Shown here: positions 8,275 to 17,563 of the stretch, piece after piece
Layout of the letters: the number at the start of each line of letters is the position of its first letter
Position numbering within the stretch: position 1 is the stretch's first letter
NCBI RefSeq assembly: GCF_012650175.1
Contig: NZ_JAAILI010000046.1
Span: 1 to 64,000 of the forward strand
Direction of reading: 5' to 3'
Source: Sphingomonas sp. S2M10
Lineage (GTDB): Bacteria > Pseudomonadota > Alphaproteobacteria > Sphingomonadales > Sphingomonadaceae
DNA: 64,000 bases
Notes under the pieces: generated by a model
Told to the model about the DNA's origin: nothing
The model's input: only the letters and a program-made list of their open reading frames with translations
Databases searched by the model: none
Position numbers and translations under genes: made by a program

Positions 8275-11200
8275 TTAATAATCCCGCGAGTAGCGCAGCG
8301 TCGCACCCGAGCCACCGAACGAACTCGTCTGCGAAAGCACGCTCAATGCGCGCGAGAGCGACACTTCCAGCTGTGTCGCAGTGAAGCCGCGGGCATCGGT
8401 GATGATCTCGATATAGATGTTGTTGGTGATGTACTTGCCCGCCGCAAGCGAAGTGCCGCGCCCGGTAGTATCGTCGGCGCCCAGCACGCGGAGACGATCG
8501 ATGCCCGTCGCCGATTTGAGCTGGCCGAGCGGGTTGAGCCCGCCACCGGTTGCGCGCAGCGAATTGAGTGCTGCCGCGAGCTGGATCGCCTCCGTGGCGG
8601 AGAGATTGGTCACGTTGGTGCCGAAGAACAGGCGCGACAGTACCTCGTCCTGCGGCAGCGCCGGGTTCGAGGTGAAGGCGATCTGCGGCTTCTGCGCGGT
8701 GCCGGTGATGTTGAGGATCGCCGTCACGCCCTCCGCCGTGGTGTTCGCCGAGATGTCGATCGTCGGGTTGGTCAGCTCCGCGCCCTGGAAGCTGATGATG
8801 CCCTTGGTGAGATCGAACCGCCGGCTCGCAAAGCTGTAGGTGCCGCGCACCACTTCCATCGTGCCGCGGATCTGCGGCGCCAGCGTGGTGCCGCCGATAT
8901 TGATGTTCGCCTGCCATTCGGATTCGAGGCCCATGCCGCTCACCATCAGGCGGTTGTCCGCGCGGACGCGAATGGCGAGATCGAAATTGCCGAACGCACG
9001 GGCCGGCTTCTTCGCCTGCGCCTGCTGGTTGGGATCGACATCACCTTTACGGCGCACCCCCGTAAGCTCCGGGATCTCCGCCGCGCCCTGGCGGATGATC
9101 TGATAGTTCGCCTCGGGGATGTCGATCTGGCCCTCGATCTTCTGGACGTCGGCGCTCTTGGTGATGGTGAGCGTGCCGCTCGCCGTCGCCCCCAGCGCCT
9201 CGCTGCGGGCGAGCCGCGCATTGTCCAGCTTGACGTTGATCGCCATCGGAAAGCTGTCCGCGGAAGACAGGCCGACCCGGCCGCTGGCGCTGACGCTGCC
9301 GTCGCCCGCGCGTGCCGTGGCCTGATTGAGGACGAAGGCGTCGTTGGAAAACTGGCCGTCGATCTTCAGGTTGGTCAGCCGCGTACCGGTGCCCTCATTA
9401 TCGTAGGTCAGGTTGTCGGCGCGCACGACGCCGTTGAGCAACGGCCGGTCGACGCGGCCGGTGAAGTCCGCCGCCATGCCGATAGCGCCAGTAAGCTGCT
9501 GGTTCGGCAGACCCGCAAAGGCGAAGGGAAGTGCTGCGGGACCGTTGTAGCGGATGCCGCCCGATAGCGGTGCCGCCATCAGCCGTTCGGTCCAGCTGCC
9601 GGCACCCGGGCCCAAAGGTCGCAGCGTGGTGACGACGCGGCCGATCGTCGCGTTGCCGCGGCGGATCAACGCGCGCAGATCACCGCCGTCGGGCAGCAGC
9701 TTGCCGACCATGCTGATGTGTACGGGCGTCGATACGCGAGCGAGGCTGGAGCGCGTGAGGTCGTCCACCTCGAGCCGGAGATCGGCACTGGGGAACGCTT
9801 CGGGTGAGGTTTGCGCGAAGTCCAGACTGCCGGTCGCGGTGCCGCCAATGCCGAGGTCAGGCACGAAGGCGTTGGTAATGGCAAGATCGAGCTTGTCGAG
9901 CCGCGCCTGCAGCACGATGCCGTCGCCATAGCGCCCGGCCAGCCGCACGCTGCCCTGGTCGAAATTGATCAGCGTCGGCAACAGGCGGTACACGCCCTTG
10001 TCGATCGCAATCCGTGCCGCCTGCGGTGTGCGGAACTTTACGCCGCTGGCTTGGCCCTGCAGTGCCGCCGTCCACAAGCTGGGCGTCATGCGGCCGTTGA
10101 GGGCAATATCGAACGCCACCCCCGAGGAACCGCTTGCCACCGCCTGCACGGTGCCGTTGCCGCCGCGATAATCGAGCTTGGCGCGCGCGGTGCGCAGCAG
10201 GAACTCGCCGCGCTTCAGATTGGCGATCTGGACGTCGGCGACGATCTGGGGCTGTTCGGCGAGCACGATGCTTGCATCCGCGATGGCGCGCCCGATGGTG
10301 AGCTCGGCAACGCCTGGAATGGCCGCATTGTCAGCGGTCGCGCGCACATCGGCGCGCTGGAATTTGCCTTCGGCGCCCAGCGTGGCGATGCCGTCGACAC
10401 CGGAGCCCCGGAAGCTGAGCTGCCCGGCGAACGGGCCGGCGGAGGTCTGCTGAAGCTGGCCGGCGATGTTCATGCCCGCAAACCGCGCGGCGTTCACCTG
10501 AAACGCCAGCGCCTTGCCGGTGCGGACCAGCACATCCGCGTTGAACGGCCCGTAATTGCTCTCGCCGGTCGCGGTCACCGCATAGGCATCGCCGCGGCCG
10601 ACCACCTTCGCCTCGACCTTGGCGAGACCGACGCCCAGCCCCGGCTTCTCGGCGCGCAGCACCAGCTGCGGCGCATTGAGCGTGCCGGTCACGCGCGCGC
10701 TGAGCGGCCCATATTGATCGGAGACCGCATCTGCGGTGATCCGGATCGGGCCGGCGGGATCATAGGTCCCTTGCCCGCGCAGCACGCGGAACTGTGGCGC
10801 GCGCACGCGTACATCGGCGATACCGATCACGCCTTTCGGATCGAGGTTGAGCCGTGCAGAGGCAACCGTGTTGCCGCCCAGGAAGTTGCGGATGCCTTCG
10901 TTGAACAGCTTCCGCGTGCGCCCGGCGACCTTGCCGCGAATGCCCCAGCCGCCGCCGGGGGCGGTGTAGAGCTCCGCATCGGTATTGACGTCGACAACGC
11001 CGACACCCGCTATGGTGTAATCGTTGATCCGGCCCTTCAGCGCGCCGGTATAGCGGCCTGTGCCCATATCGGCCGCCACGATCGCGGTCGCGTCGATTTT
11101 GTCCGATTTCAGCCGGAGATTGTCCGAGAGGATACGCGTGCCGGAGATGGCGATGTCGCCGTTCACGGTGACGTTGGTCACCAGACCGCCCGCCGCCGCA

Positions 11201-12492
11201 TTCAGCCCGGAAATCCGCGCCGCCTTGGCGCGCACCGGCACCAGGATGCGATCCGAATCGACGCGCGCGCGGCCCTCGGCATAAAGCTGCTCGACCACTG
11301 TCTCACCAAAGCCGATCGCACCCGCGGAGAGCTTGTAATCGACCATCGGCGTCGCAAAGGCGCCTTCCAGCGCGAGCGACGCGCGCACCGAACGACCGAC
11401 CAGTTGCGGCGCGATCGTGCCGGGCTTGAGCAGCAGTGCATCGACATGGACGCCGCGGAACTGGTTGTTGGCGAGATCGACCAGGCCTTGCGCCTGCGCC
11501 GACAGCCCATCCGACTTCAGCTTGATGATGCCATCGGCCTTGCGGTCCGCCCAGCGGAAATCGGTGTCCAGTCGAAGCCCCGGCGCGGTCAGCCGCTCGA
11601 CAGGGCCCTGCAAGTACAGACCGGGATGCGTCATGCCGCGGATCTGGAACCGACCGTTGTCGGCGGTCACGTCGAGATCGGCAAGGCTATCGCCGCCCAG
11701 CCTCGCGATGCCCTTGCCGGCCCAATGCTTCCAGTCGCCCGCGCCCTGCACCGTCGCTACCAGCGGCGCCTGCAGCTTCGCAAGTCCCGCGACGAGGCCG
11801 CCCTTCGGGGCGTTCAGCCGCAGATCGATGTCGAGCCGGTTTGCCTGCGGCACCGCGTCGAGCTTGAGAGTCACCCGGTCGCCGCCGGCCACGCCACGCG
11901 CCGCGATCGTGCCTGCGTCGGCATTCAGCTGCGCGCGCCCGTCCGACAGATGCGCCGAGCCGCTAAGTCGTGCGATGTGCCGCTGCCCGTCCACTGCAGG
12001 TGCGATGTCGATCCGCGCGACGTTGAGGCGAGCGACGTCGATGTTGAGGTCGGGCAGCAGTGGCGCATTCGGGTCGCCCGAAGGCTTCAGTTCGGGCAAT
12101 CGCGCGAGCCGGATCTCCGGGCTCTCCAGATTGCGAATGTCGATGCGGTTGTTCAGATAGGAAAGCGGCCGCCAATCGAGCCGAATTTCCTGCGCCGTCG
12201 CGAACACGCCCTTGCTGTCGCTCACCCGAATGTCACGCAGCACCATGCCGCCATAGATCGACCCGTCGATCCGGCCGATCCGGAAGCCTAGCCCCGACTC
12301 GAGCTTCAGCTTGGCGAGCTGGTCGGCGATCAGCCGGCGCCCGGGCTGGGTGTCCAGCCCCAATACCGCGAGCCCCGCCAGCGCGACGAGCGACACTAGC
12401 CCCAGCGCCACCCATTGCGCAATCTTCACCCAGAGCGGCTTGCCGGTGCGCACGACCGTCACGGTCCCGGTTTCAGGCACATCGTCCGCCAT
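8275..12492 (-). CDS. tamB: Translocation and assembly module inner-membrane protein TamB
   Basis: 1,405 residues. A single N-terminal membrane anchor (about residues 20-45, WVALGLVSLVALAGLAVLGL) is followed by a very long repetitive beta-rich region. The conserved C-terminal TamB/DUF490 domain carries RGTYSFASRRFDLTKGIISF, NPTIDISANT and LPQDEVLSRLFFG, with a terminal aromatic after LRYSRDY. TamB spans the periplasm and works with TamA in outer-membrane protein assembly and in lipid transport to the outer membrane. Its ATG shares one base with the tamA stop (TGATG), so the two are co-translated. Confidence 0.95.
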   Translation of the reverse strand: MADDVPETGTVTVVRTGKPLWVKIAQWVALGLVSLVALAGLAVLGLDTQPGRRLIADQLAKLKLESGLGFRIGRIDGSIYGGMVLRDIRVSDSKGVFATAQEIRLDWRPLSYLNNRIDIRNLESPEIRLARLPELKPSGDPNAPLLPDLNIDVARLNVARIDIAPAVDGQRHIARLSGSAHLSDGRAQLNADAGTIAARGVAGGDRVTLKLDAVPQANRLDIDLRLNAPKGGLVAGLAKLQAPLVATVQGAGDWKHWAGKGIARLGGDSLADLDVTADNGRFQIRGMTHPGLYLQGPVERLTAPGLRLDTDFRWADRKADGIIKLKSDGLSAQAQGLVDLANNQFRGVHVDALLLKPGTIAPQLVGRSVRASLALEGAFATPMVDYKLSAGAIGFGETVVEQLYAEGRARVDSDRILVPVRAKAARISGLNAAAGGLVTNVTVNGDIAISGTRILSDNLRLKSDKIDATAIVAADMGTGRYTGALKGRINDYTIAGVGVVDVNTDAELYTAPGGGWGIRGKVAGRTRKLFNEGIRNFLGGNTVASARLNLDPKGVIGIADVRVRAPQFRVLRGQGTYDPAGPIRITADAVSDQYGPLSARVTGTLNAPQLVLRAEKPGLGVGLAKVEAKVVGRGDAYAVTATGESNYGPFNADVLVRTGKALAFQVNAARFAGMNIAGQLQQTSAGPFAGQLSFRGSGVDGIATLGAEGKFQRADVRATADNAAIPGVAELTIGRAIADASIVLAEQPQIVADVQIANLKRGEFLLRTARAKLDYRGGNGTVQAVASGSSGVAFDIALNGRMTPSLWTAALQGQASGVKFRTPQAARIAIDKGVYRLLPTLINFDQGSVRLAGRYGDGIVLQARLDKLDLAITNAFVPDLGIGGTATGSLDFAQTSPEAFPSADLRLEVDDLTRSSLARVSTPVHISMVGKLLPDGGDLRALIRRGNATIGRVVTTLRPLGPGAGSWTERLMAAPLSGGIRYNGPAALPFAFAGLPNQQLTGAIGMAADFTGRVDRPLLNGVVRADNLTYDNEGTGTRLTNLKIDGQFSNDAFVLNQATARAGDGSVSASGRVGLSSADSFPMAINVKLDNARLARSEALGATASGTLTITKSADVQKIEGQIDIPEANYQIIRQGAAEIPELTGVRRKGDVDPNQQAQAKKPARAFGNFDLAIRVRADNRLMVSGMGLESEWQANINIGGTTLAPQIRGTMEVVRGTYSFASRRFDLTKGIISFQGAELTNPTIDISANTTAEGVTAILNITGTAQKPQIAFTSNPALPQDEVLSRLFFGTNVTNLSATEAIQLAAALNSLRATGGGLNPLGQLKSATGIDRLRVLGADDTTGRGTSLAAGKYITNNIYIEIITDARGFTATQLEVSLSRALSVLSQTSSFGGSGATLRYSRDY

Positions 12493-14693
12493 CAGAATGC
12501 CTGTCCGATCGAAATGTAGAGCGCGATTTTGGATTCGCCCTTCTTGCGCGCGATCGGCGTCGCCACGTCGATGCGCAGCGGGCCGAAATTGGTGTAGAGA
12601 CGGCCGCCGATGCCCGCGCCGAAGCGGAGGTTTCGGCCGGTAGGCGCAGTGCCTTCGTAGACTTGGCCGGCATCAAGGAACGGCACGATGCCGTAATTGC
12701 CGAAGCGATAGCGCGCCTCGATCCCGAACTCGTTGAACGCGCGGCCGCCCACCGGCTTGTCGTCCGGTGAGCGCGGCCCGAGCTCCTGATAGCCGAAGCC
12801 CCGGACCGATCCGCCGCCACCGCCATAATAACGCCGCGAGGGCGGAAGATCGTCACGCGATACGCCACTGATCGAGCCGACCCGGGCCCGGCCAGCAAGC
12901 ACGATGCTGTTGGTGATCGGGTAATAGCCGTCCACCTCCAGCATCATCCGCGCATAGGGCCGTACCGATCCGCGCACCGAGGTTTCGGCGCTGAGGTTGC
13001 CCTTGATGCGATAGCCGCGCGTCGGGTTCAGCAGGTCGTCGGAGGTGTCATAGCCGAGGAAGGTCGGGATCGCCGCGATCAGCCAGGTACCGCGATCGCG
13101 CCTGCCCAGGTCGAAATTATACCGGTCCTCGTTCGATCCGACCAGCTCGGCGCCATAATAATAGGTCCAGCGTTTCTGCCAGATCGGCGTGGAATCGCGC
13201 GAGATGCGGGCGGACAAGGTCGTGGTGAACGCCTCGAACGCGTCGTAATCCTGGTGATTGAGGGATGCGGTGACGAGGAAGGTGCGGTCGCGCTTGCCGG
13301 CGTTGGAACGGCGGAAGGTGGTGGTCAGCGCCTGTTCCTGCGTGCCGAGGATGCCGCTGACGGTCAACGCGCCCTCGGGCGGGAACAGGTTGCGATGGGT
13401 CCAGCTCGCCTGCGCCTTGATGCCCTGCCCGGTGCTGTATCCCAGTTCGCCGGCAAGCGTGCGCGCCTTGCCCGCTACCTGCCGCACCAGCAGATCGACC
13501 TGCTCGGTCCCATCCGGTCCCGGCTTGCCGGTGCGCTGCGGCTCGACCGAAACGGTGGAGAAGAGCCCCGTCGCTATCAGCGCCTGGCGGAGATCGTCCA
13601 CCTTGCGGCTGTCATATACCTGCCCCTCGCGATAGCGACGGAAGATGTTGATGTGTTCCGGCGCGAATACCTGGCGCCGGCCGGCCGTCTGGATCTGGCC
13701 GAAGCTGGCGCGCGGGCCAAGCGTGACCGGCAGGGTATAGTCGCCGGTATGCGTCGCATCGTCGAGAACAATGTCGCGCTGCCCGAGTTCGATGAACGGA
13801 TAGCCCTGCTGCGGCATGCGCAACGACACATTGGCCTCGGCACCAAGCACGCGATCGGCCTGGATCGGATCGCCGGGGTTCAGGTTCAGCTCGCGGTCCA
13901 ACAGGCCCGGCGGCACCGTCGGATCGCTGGCGATCCGGACGTCGCCGAGCCGGTAGAGCTTGCCCGGCGACGCCGTGATCGTCGCGCGGAGGTTCCCCGA
14001 ATTGGGCGGATTCTGCGCGATCGAGGACGATGCGGTAGCGTCGTAATAGCCAATCGACTTCATCAGCCGCAGCGCGAGCTTTTCGTCCTCGCGGGCGCGG
14101 GCGGAGACCATGGCGGCATTGGCAGCCTTGCCCTTGCCGTGCTGGAGCGCCGACAGGCTGCGGAATTGGCCGTCCAGTCGAAGCGCGTCGAGGCCCACCA
14201 GTTCGGTAGTGTAGCGGATAGTGGGCGCCTTCTCGTCCTCCTCCGCCGTGTCGGCGACGGGCTCTACCTTGAACGCCGCGAGCGGAGGCAGCGGCGCCAG
14301 CATCTCGGGCGTCTCCGGCCCCGCCGGTGCGAAGCCCTGTTCGTCCAGAGCAGGCGCCGCCTGCTGTTGCGTTCCGACCGGCGCGGGAGCCGCAGACACG
14401 GTGGGCGCGGCCGGCACCTGCGCCGGCTTCTGGAAGCCGCCCACCGGCTCCAGCGGCGCGTTGATGTCATCGCTCAGCTTGGGCAGCGCTTCTTCAAATG
14501 CCTCGTCCGGGACGATGGGCGCGGCCTGCTGCGCCGCCGCGTCCGCATCCGCAGGCTGTTCGGGCGCCGGGGCGGCCGACTGGGGGGCACCCTGCCCCGG
14601 CTTGGGATCGTTCAACTGGGCGTGTGCAAGTGCGGGCACGAACCCCGCCCCCGCCAACGCGGCGACCCAAACCACCCGAACCCCTTTACCCAC
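12492..14693 (-). CDS. tamA: Outer-membrane assembly protein TamA (BamA/Omp85 family)
   Basis: About 733 residues if it starts at GTG 14693, which has AAGGAGG just upstream; an in-frame GTG at 14675 or an upstream ATG at 14783 are alternatives. A signal peptide (VAALAGAGFVPALAHAQ) is followed by a Pro/Ala-rich, apparently disordered stretch of some 130 residues. POTRA-like segments (LYRLGDVRIASD, FGQIQTAGRRQVF) come next, then the Omp85 barrel with NPTRGYRIKG, the lid-loop motif GSVRGFGYQELGP, and a terminal QAF ending in Phe as outer-membrane barrels require. It inserts proteins into the outer membrane with TamB. Sphingomonads also have BamA elsewhere; pairing with tamB makes TamA the better call. 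Confidence 0.93.
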   Translation of the reverse strand: MGKGVRVVWVAALAGAGFVPALAHAQLNDPKPGQGAPQSAAPAPEQPADADAAAQQAAPIVPDEAFEEALPKLSDDINAPLEPVGGFQKPAQVPAAPTVSAAPAPVGTQQQAAPALDEQGFAPAGPETPEMLAPLPPLAAFKVEPVADTAEEDEKAPTIRYTTELVGLDALRLDGQFRSLSALQHGKGKAANAAMVSARAREDEKLALRLMKSIGYYDATASSSIAQNPPNSGNLRATITASPGKLYRLGDVRIASDPTVPPGLLDRELNLNPGDPIQADRVLGAEANVSLRMPQQGYPFIELGQRDIVLDDATHTGDYTLPVTLGPRASFGQIQTAGRRQVFAPEHINIFRRYREGQVYDSRKVDDLRQALIATGLFSTVSVEPQRTGKPGPDGTEQVDLLVRQVAGKARTLAGELGYSTGQGIKAQASWTHRNLFPPEGALTVSGILGTQEQALTTTFRRSNAGKRDRTFLVTASLNHQDYDAFEAFTTTLSARISRDSTPIWQKRWTYYYGAELVGSNEDRYNFDLGRRDRGTWLIAAIPTFLGYDTSDDLLNPTRGYRIKGNLSAETSVRGSVRPYARMMLEVDGYYPITNSIVLAGRARVGSISGVSRDDLPPSRRYYGGGGGSVRGFGYQELGPRSPDDKPVGGRAFNEFGIEARYRFGNYGIVPFLDAGQVYEGTAPTGRNLRFGAGIGGRLYTNFGPLRIDVATPIARKKGESKIALYISIGQAF

Positions 14694-14796
14694 GCGCCTC
14701 CTTCGGGAGCCGCGATGTCTTCCGGCCCGCCCTGTAGCGTAACGGCCGGTTGCGGATTTTGCTCCCCTGATGCGTCGCTCCAAGCAATGCGTGCGA

Positions 14797-16836
14797 TCAA
14801 ACGCAAGGCTCGAGCGCTTTTGCGCGTGCGCGAAAACGATGCAGCAGCGGCTCGGTATAGCCGTTCGGCTGGTCGATGCCCTCGAAGATCAGGGCACGCG
14901 CCGCCTGATAGGCGAGGCTCTCCCCCTCCCGGCCGGCCATCGGGAAGTACAGCGGATCCCGCGCGTTCTGCGCATCCACCTTCGCTGCCATGCGCCGCAA
15001 CGCTGCGTCCACCTGCTCGGGCGTGGCGACGCCGTGCAGCAGCCAATTGGCGATGTGCTGGGAGGAAATACGCAGCGTCGCGCGATCCTCCATCAGACCG
15101 ACATCGTGCATGTCCGGCACCTTGGAACAGCCGACACCCTGATCGATCCAGCGCACGACATAGCCGAGGATGCCCTGGGCATTGTTGTCGAGCTCGCGCT
15201 CGATTTCGTCCGCGCTCCAGTTGCGTCCCTCCGCGAGCGGCACGGCCAGCAGATCGGCGAGCGGCGCGACCTCGGCGGGCAGGGCGCGCTGGCAGGCGGC
15301 GACGTCGACCGCATGATAATGGGTGGCGTGCAGCGTCGCCGCGGTCGGGCTCGGCACCCAGGCGGTGGTGGCGCCGCTCTTCGGATGCGCGATCTTCTGG
15401 GCAAGCATGTCCGCCATGCGATCGGGCGCCGCCCACATCCCCTTGCCGATCTGCGCTCGCCCGGCGAGACCGCAATCGAGGCCGATGCGGACATTGCGCA
15501 CTTCATAGGCTGCGATCCAGCGCGCAGCCTTCATCTCGCCCTTGGGCACCATCGCGCCGGCGCGCATGCTGGTGTGGATCTCGTCGCCGGTGCGATCCAG
15601 GAAGCCGGTATTGATGAAGAACAGCCGATCCTTCAGCGCATGGATGCACGCGGCGAGATTGGCGGAGGTCCGCCGCTCCTCGTCCATCAGGCCGATCTTG
15701 ATCGTGTTCGGCGCCAAACCGAGTATCCTCTCCACCGCGCCGTACAGCCGGTCGGCAAAGGCGCATTCCTCCGGCCCGTGCATCTTGGGCTTCACGACAT
15801 AGATCGAGCCCGCCCGGCTGTTGCGGAACCGGCCGAGGCCTTTTAGATCGTGCAGCCCGATCACACTGGTGAGGATGGCATCGAGGATGCCTTCCGGCGC
15901 CTCGCTTCCGTCCGGCAGCAGCACGGCGGGAGTCGTCATCAGATGCCCGACGTTGCGGACGAGCAGCAGCGCCCTGCCGGGCAGCGTCGTGCCGTCCGCA
16001 AATTCCAGGTCCGGTGCGAGCGTCCGGGTCAAGTGACGCCCGTTCTTCTCGAAGCGCTCCGCCAGATCGCCGCGCATCAGGCCCAGCCAGTTGGCATAGC
16101 CGAGCAGCTTGTCCTCGGCATCCACCGCAGCGACCGAATCCTCCAGGTCGATGATCGCCGTCAGCGCGGATTCGAGCAGGACATCGGCGATATGCTCGGG
16201 ATCGTCCTTCCCGATCGGGTGGCCGGGATCGCGCACGACGGCGAAGTGCAGCCCGCTCGCGCCGCGATAATAGACGGTGTGTCGGGCGCCCTCGGCCGTG
16301 CTGGCGATCTCGATGGCGCCGGGCAAAATGCCCGCGAGGAAGTCGCGCGCCCAGGCGATCACCTGCGCGCCGCGTGCGGCGTCATATCCTCCGGCGGCGG
16401 TCTGCCCCGGAATGGCGTCGGTGCCGTAAAGCGCATCATAGAGGCTGCCCCAGCGGGCATTGGCGGCATTGAGCACGAAACGCGCATTGAGCGCCGGCAC
16501 CACCAGCTGCGGCCCGGCGAGTGCCGCGATCTCGGCATCGACATGGTCGGTGGCAATGGTGAAGGGCGCAGGCTCGGGCACGATATAGCCGATCTCGCGC
16601 AGAAAGGCCTCGTCCGCCGCGTCCCCGCGCGCCAGGCGGGCGTCGATGGCCGCCTGCAGCGCATCGCGTGTCGCAAGCAGCGCCCGGTTCACCGGCGCAT
16701 ATTCGGCGAAGATCGCGGCGGCGCCCGACCAGAAGGCGTTGGGATCCATCGACAGCGGCGGCAGCACCGCTTCTTCGACGAAACGCATCAGCGTCGTGGC
16801 GACCTGCAACCCGGCGCGATCGGCATAGTCAGTCAA
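14797..16836 (-). CDS. glcB: Malate synthase G
   Basis: 679 residues from a TTG start preceded by AAGGAGG seven bases upstream. It condenses glyoxylate and acetyl-CoA to malate in the glyoxylate route. The single-chain G isoform is recognised by its length and by [55 protein letters not shown] and [20 protein letters not shown]. It is slightly shorter than the ~720-residue E. coli GlcB. No isocitrate lyase or glycolate oxidase gene is in view. A MarR-type regulator lies immediately upstream on the same strand, 75 bases away, but co-regulation is only a guess. Confidence 0.95.
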   Translation of the reverse strand: MTDYADRAGLQVATTLMRFVEEAVLPPLSMDPNAFWSGAAAIFAEYAPVNRALLATRDALQAAIDARLARGDAADEAFLREIGYIVPEPAPFTIATDHVDAEIAALAGPQLVVPALNARFVLNAANARWGSLYDALYGTDAIPGQTAAGGYDAARGAQVIAWARDFLAGILPGAIEIASTAEGARHTVYYRGASGLHFAVVRDPGHPIGKDDPEHIADVLLESALTAIIDLEDSVAAVDAEDKLLGYANWLGLMRGDLAERFEKNGRHLTRTLAPDLEFADGTTLPGRALLLVRNVGHLMTTPAVLLPDGSEAPEGILDAILTSVIGLHDLKGLGRFRNSRAGSIYVVKPKMHGPEECAFADRLYGAVERILGLAPNTIKIGLMDEERRTSANLAACIHALKDRLFFINTGFLDRTGDEIHTSMRAGAMVPKGEMKAARWIAAYEVRNVRIGLDCGLAGRAQIGKGMWAAPDRMADMLAQKIAHPKSGATTAWVPSPTAATLHATHYHAVDVAACQRALPAEVAPLADLLAVPLAEGRNWSADEIERELDNNAQGILGYVVRWIDQGVGCSKVPDMHDVGLMEDRATLRISSQHIANWLLHGVATPEQVDAALRRMAAKVDAQNARDPLYFPMAGREGESLAYQAARALIFEGIDQPNGYTEPLLHRFRARAKALEPCV

Positions 16837-16911
16837 CGGAGTCCTCCTTGCGGTTCTTCGCTACACGCCTGGGGAGGGCCTGCCCTGCTTACGCGAGGGC
16901 GCGCGCCGCGA

Positions 16912-17358
16912 TCAACCCCCGTCGAAAGCCGTAGCCGCCGCTTCGATCCGCTCCAGCATCGCGGCAAGCTGTTCCTTCTCCGCATCGGAGAAGCTTGCAA
17001 ACAGCCGCCGCTCCAGCTCCAGCGCCTTCGGCGCGACCTGTTCGTACAGCTGCCAGCCCGCCGCAGTCAGCGCGACGAGGTGCGAGCGCTGGTCTGTCGG
17101 ATTGGCAGCCCGGGCAATGAGACCGCGCTCGACCAGCCCGATGGCGGCGCGACTCACCGTCACCTTGTCCATCCTCGTCCGCCCGCACAGCGCCTGCTGG
17201 CTCATCGCCCCGCCTTCGGCGAGCACCGCCACCAGGCGCCATTCCGGGATACGCAAGCCGAATAAGGTCCGATAGGCGCTCGCGACGGCATCGGACACCG
17301 CGTTCGAAGCGATGGACATGCGATACGGCAAAAAATCGTTCAATTTCAACGCGGTCAT
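16912..17358 (-). CDS. MarR family transcriptional regulator
   Basis: 148 residues. The winged-helix core is LTEWRL-like IPEWRLVAVLAEGGAMSQQ, the recognition helix TRMDKVTVSRAAIGLVERGL and the wing RAANPTDQRSHLVALTAAG, all in normal MarR order and length. MarR proteins bind short palindromes as dimers and are usually relieved by small aromatic or fatty ligands. The ATG follows AGAGG at a good distance. A palindrome TTGCAA-TTT-TTGCAA lies about 52-66 bases upstream of the start and is a candidate autoregulatory site. The gene is followed by glcB in the same direction. Confidence 0.9.
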   Translation of the reverse strand: MTALKLNDFLPYRMSIASNAVSDAVASAYRTLFGLRIPEWRLVAVLAEGGAMSQQALCGRTRMDKVTVSRAAIGLVERGLIARAANPTDQRSHLVALTAAGWQLYEQVAPKALELERRLFASFSDAEKEQLAAMLERIEAAATAFDGG

Positions 17359-17409
17359 CTATACCTCTGAGCTTCGATTAACCGTGACGCATGTGACAAC
17401 GCTGGCAGG

Positions 17410-17424
17410 TTGCAATTTTTGCAA
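17410..17424. promoter_or_regulatory. Palindrome TTGCAATTTTTGCAA upstream of the MarR gene
   Basis: Two copies of the self-complementary hexamer TTGCAA are separated by three bases, giving a 15-base near-perfect palindrome of the size MarR dimers bind. It lies about 50 bases ahead of the MarR start codon and just before a second palindrome on the + strand. The operator function is inferred from position and symmetry. Confidence 0.35.
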
Positions 17425-17438
17425 TGATACCGGTAACA
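17425..17438. promoter_or_regulatory. LacI-type operator-like palindrome TGATACCGGTAACA
   Basis: The half-sites TGATACC and GGTAACA match at six of seven positions around a central CCGG. Sites of this TGTTACCGGTAACA form are typical of LacI-family regulators in alphaproteobacteria and xanthomonads. No sugar gene or LacI-family regulator is adjacent; the next + strand signal is a terminator at 17512. Inference only. Confidence 0.35.
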
Positions 17439-17439
17439 G

Positions 17440-17542
17440 TTCGCACTTGCAGCAGATGGGGCCGCAGTGCAGAAAGATCGGGCCTTTCAGGCATCCTCTC
17501 CTAAGACTTTCAAAGGCCGTCCTTCGGGGCGGCCTTTTTTTT
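17440..17542 (+). ncRNA. Possible small RNA between an operator and a rho-independent terminator
   Basis: No convincing open reading frame lies on the + strand between the palindromes at 17410-17438 and the strong terminator at 17512-17542, yet a terminator of this quality implies a transcript. The stretch holds a C/U-rich single-strand candidate, CATCCTCTCCTAAGACTTTC, which resembles anti-Shine-Dalgarno loops of alphaproteobacterial regulatory RNAs. A clear -10/-35 pair is not visible. The 5' end given is a guess. Confidence 0.3.
17511..17542 (+). terminator. Rho-independent terminator with no upstream gene
   Basis: The stem AAAGGCCGTCC/GGGGCGGCCTTT closes on a TTCG tetraloop and is followed by a run of eight T on the + strand. 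It is the clearest terminator in the window. No + strand gene ends before it: the flanking genes (MarR, prepilin peptidase) are both on the minus strand. Confidence 0.8.
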
Positions 17543-17563
17543 GGGGCGGGATGTCGGCCTGCA

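Noticed and set aside
8222..8917. N-terminal extension of the EthA-like monooxygenase
   Set aside because: The extra 230 codons overlap the tamB 3' end in another frame; EthA similarity and a ribosome site mark the start at 8221.
9811..12291. 826-residue open frame on the + strand opposite tamB
   Set aside because: It is antisense to a gene with unmistakable TamB features, has low-complexity Arg/Ala-rich composition and shows no recognisable domain. Long antisense frames are expected at this GC content.
13254..15614. 786-residue open frame across tamA and glcB on the + strand
   Set aside because: It crosses the ends of two confident minus-strand genes and shows no domain.
16837..16911. Operator for control of glcB by the MarR protein
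   Set aside because: No palindrome of useful length is visible in this 75-base gap; the only good candidate is upstream of the MarR gene.
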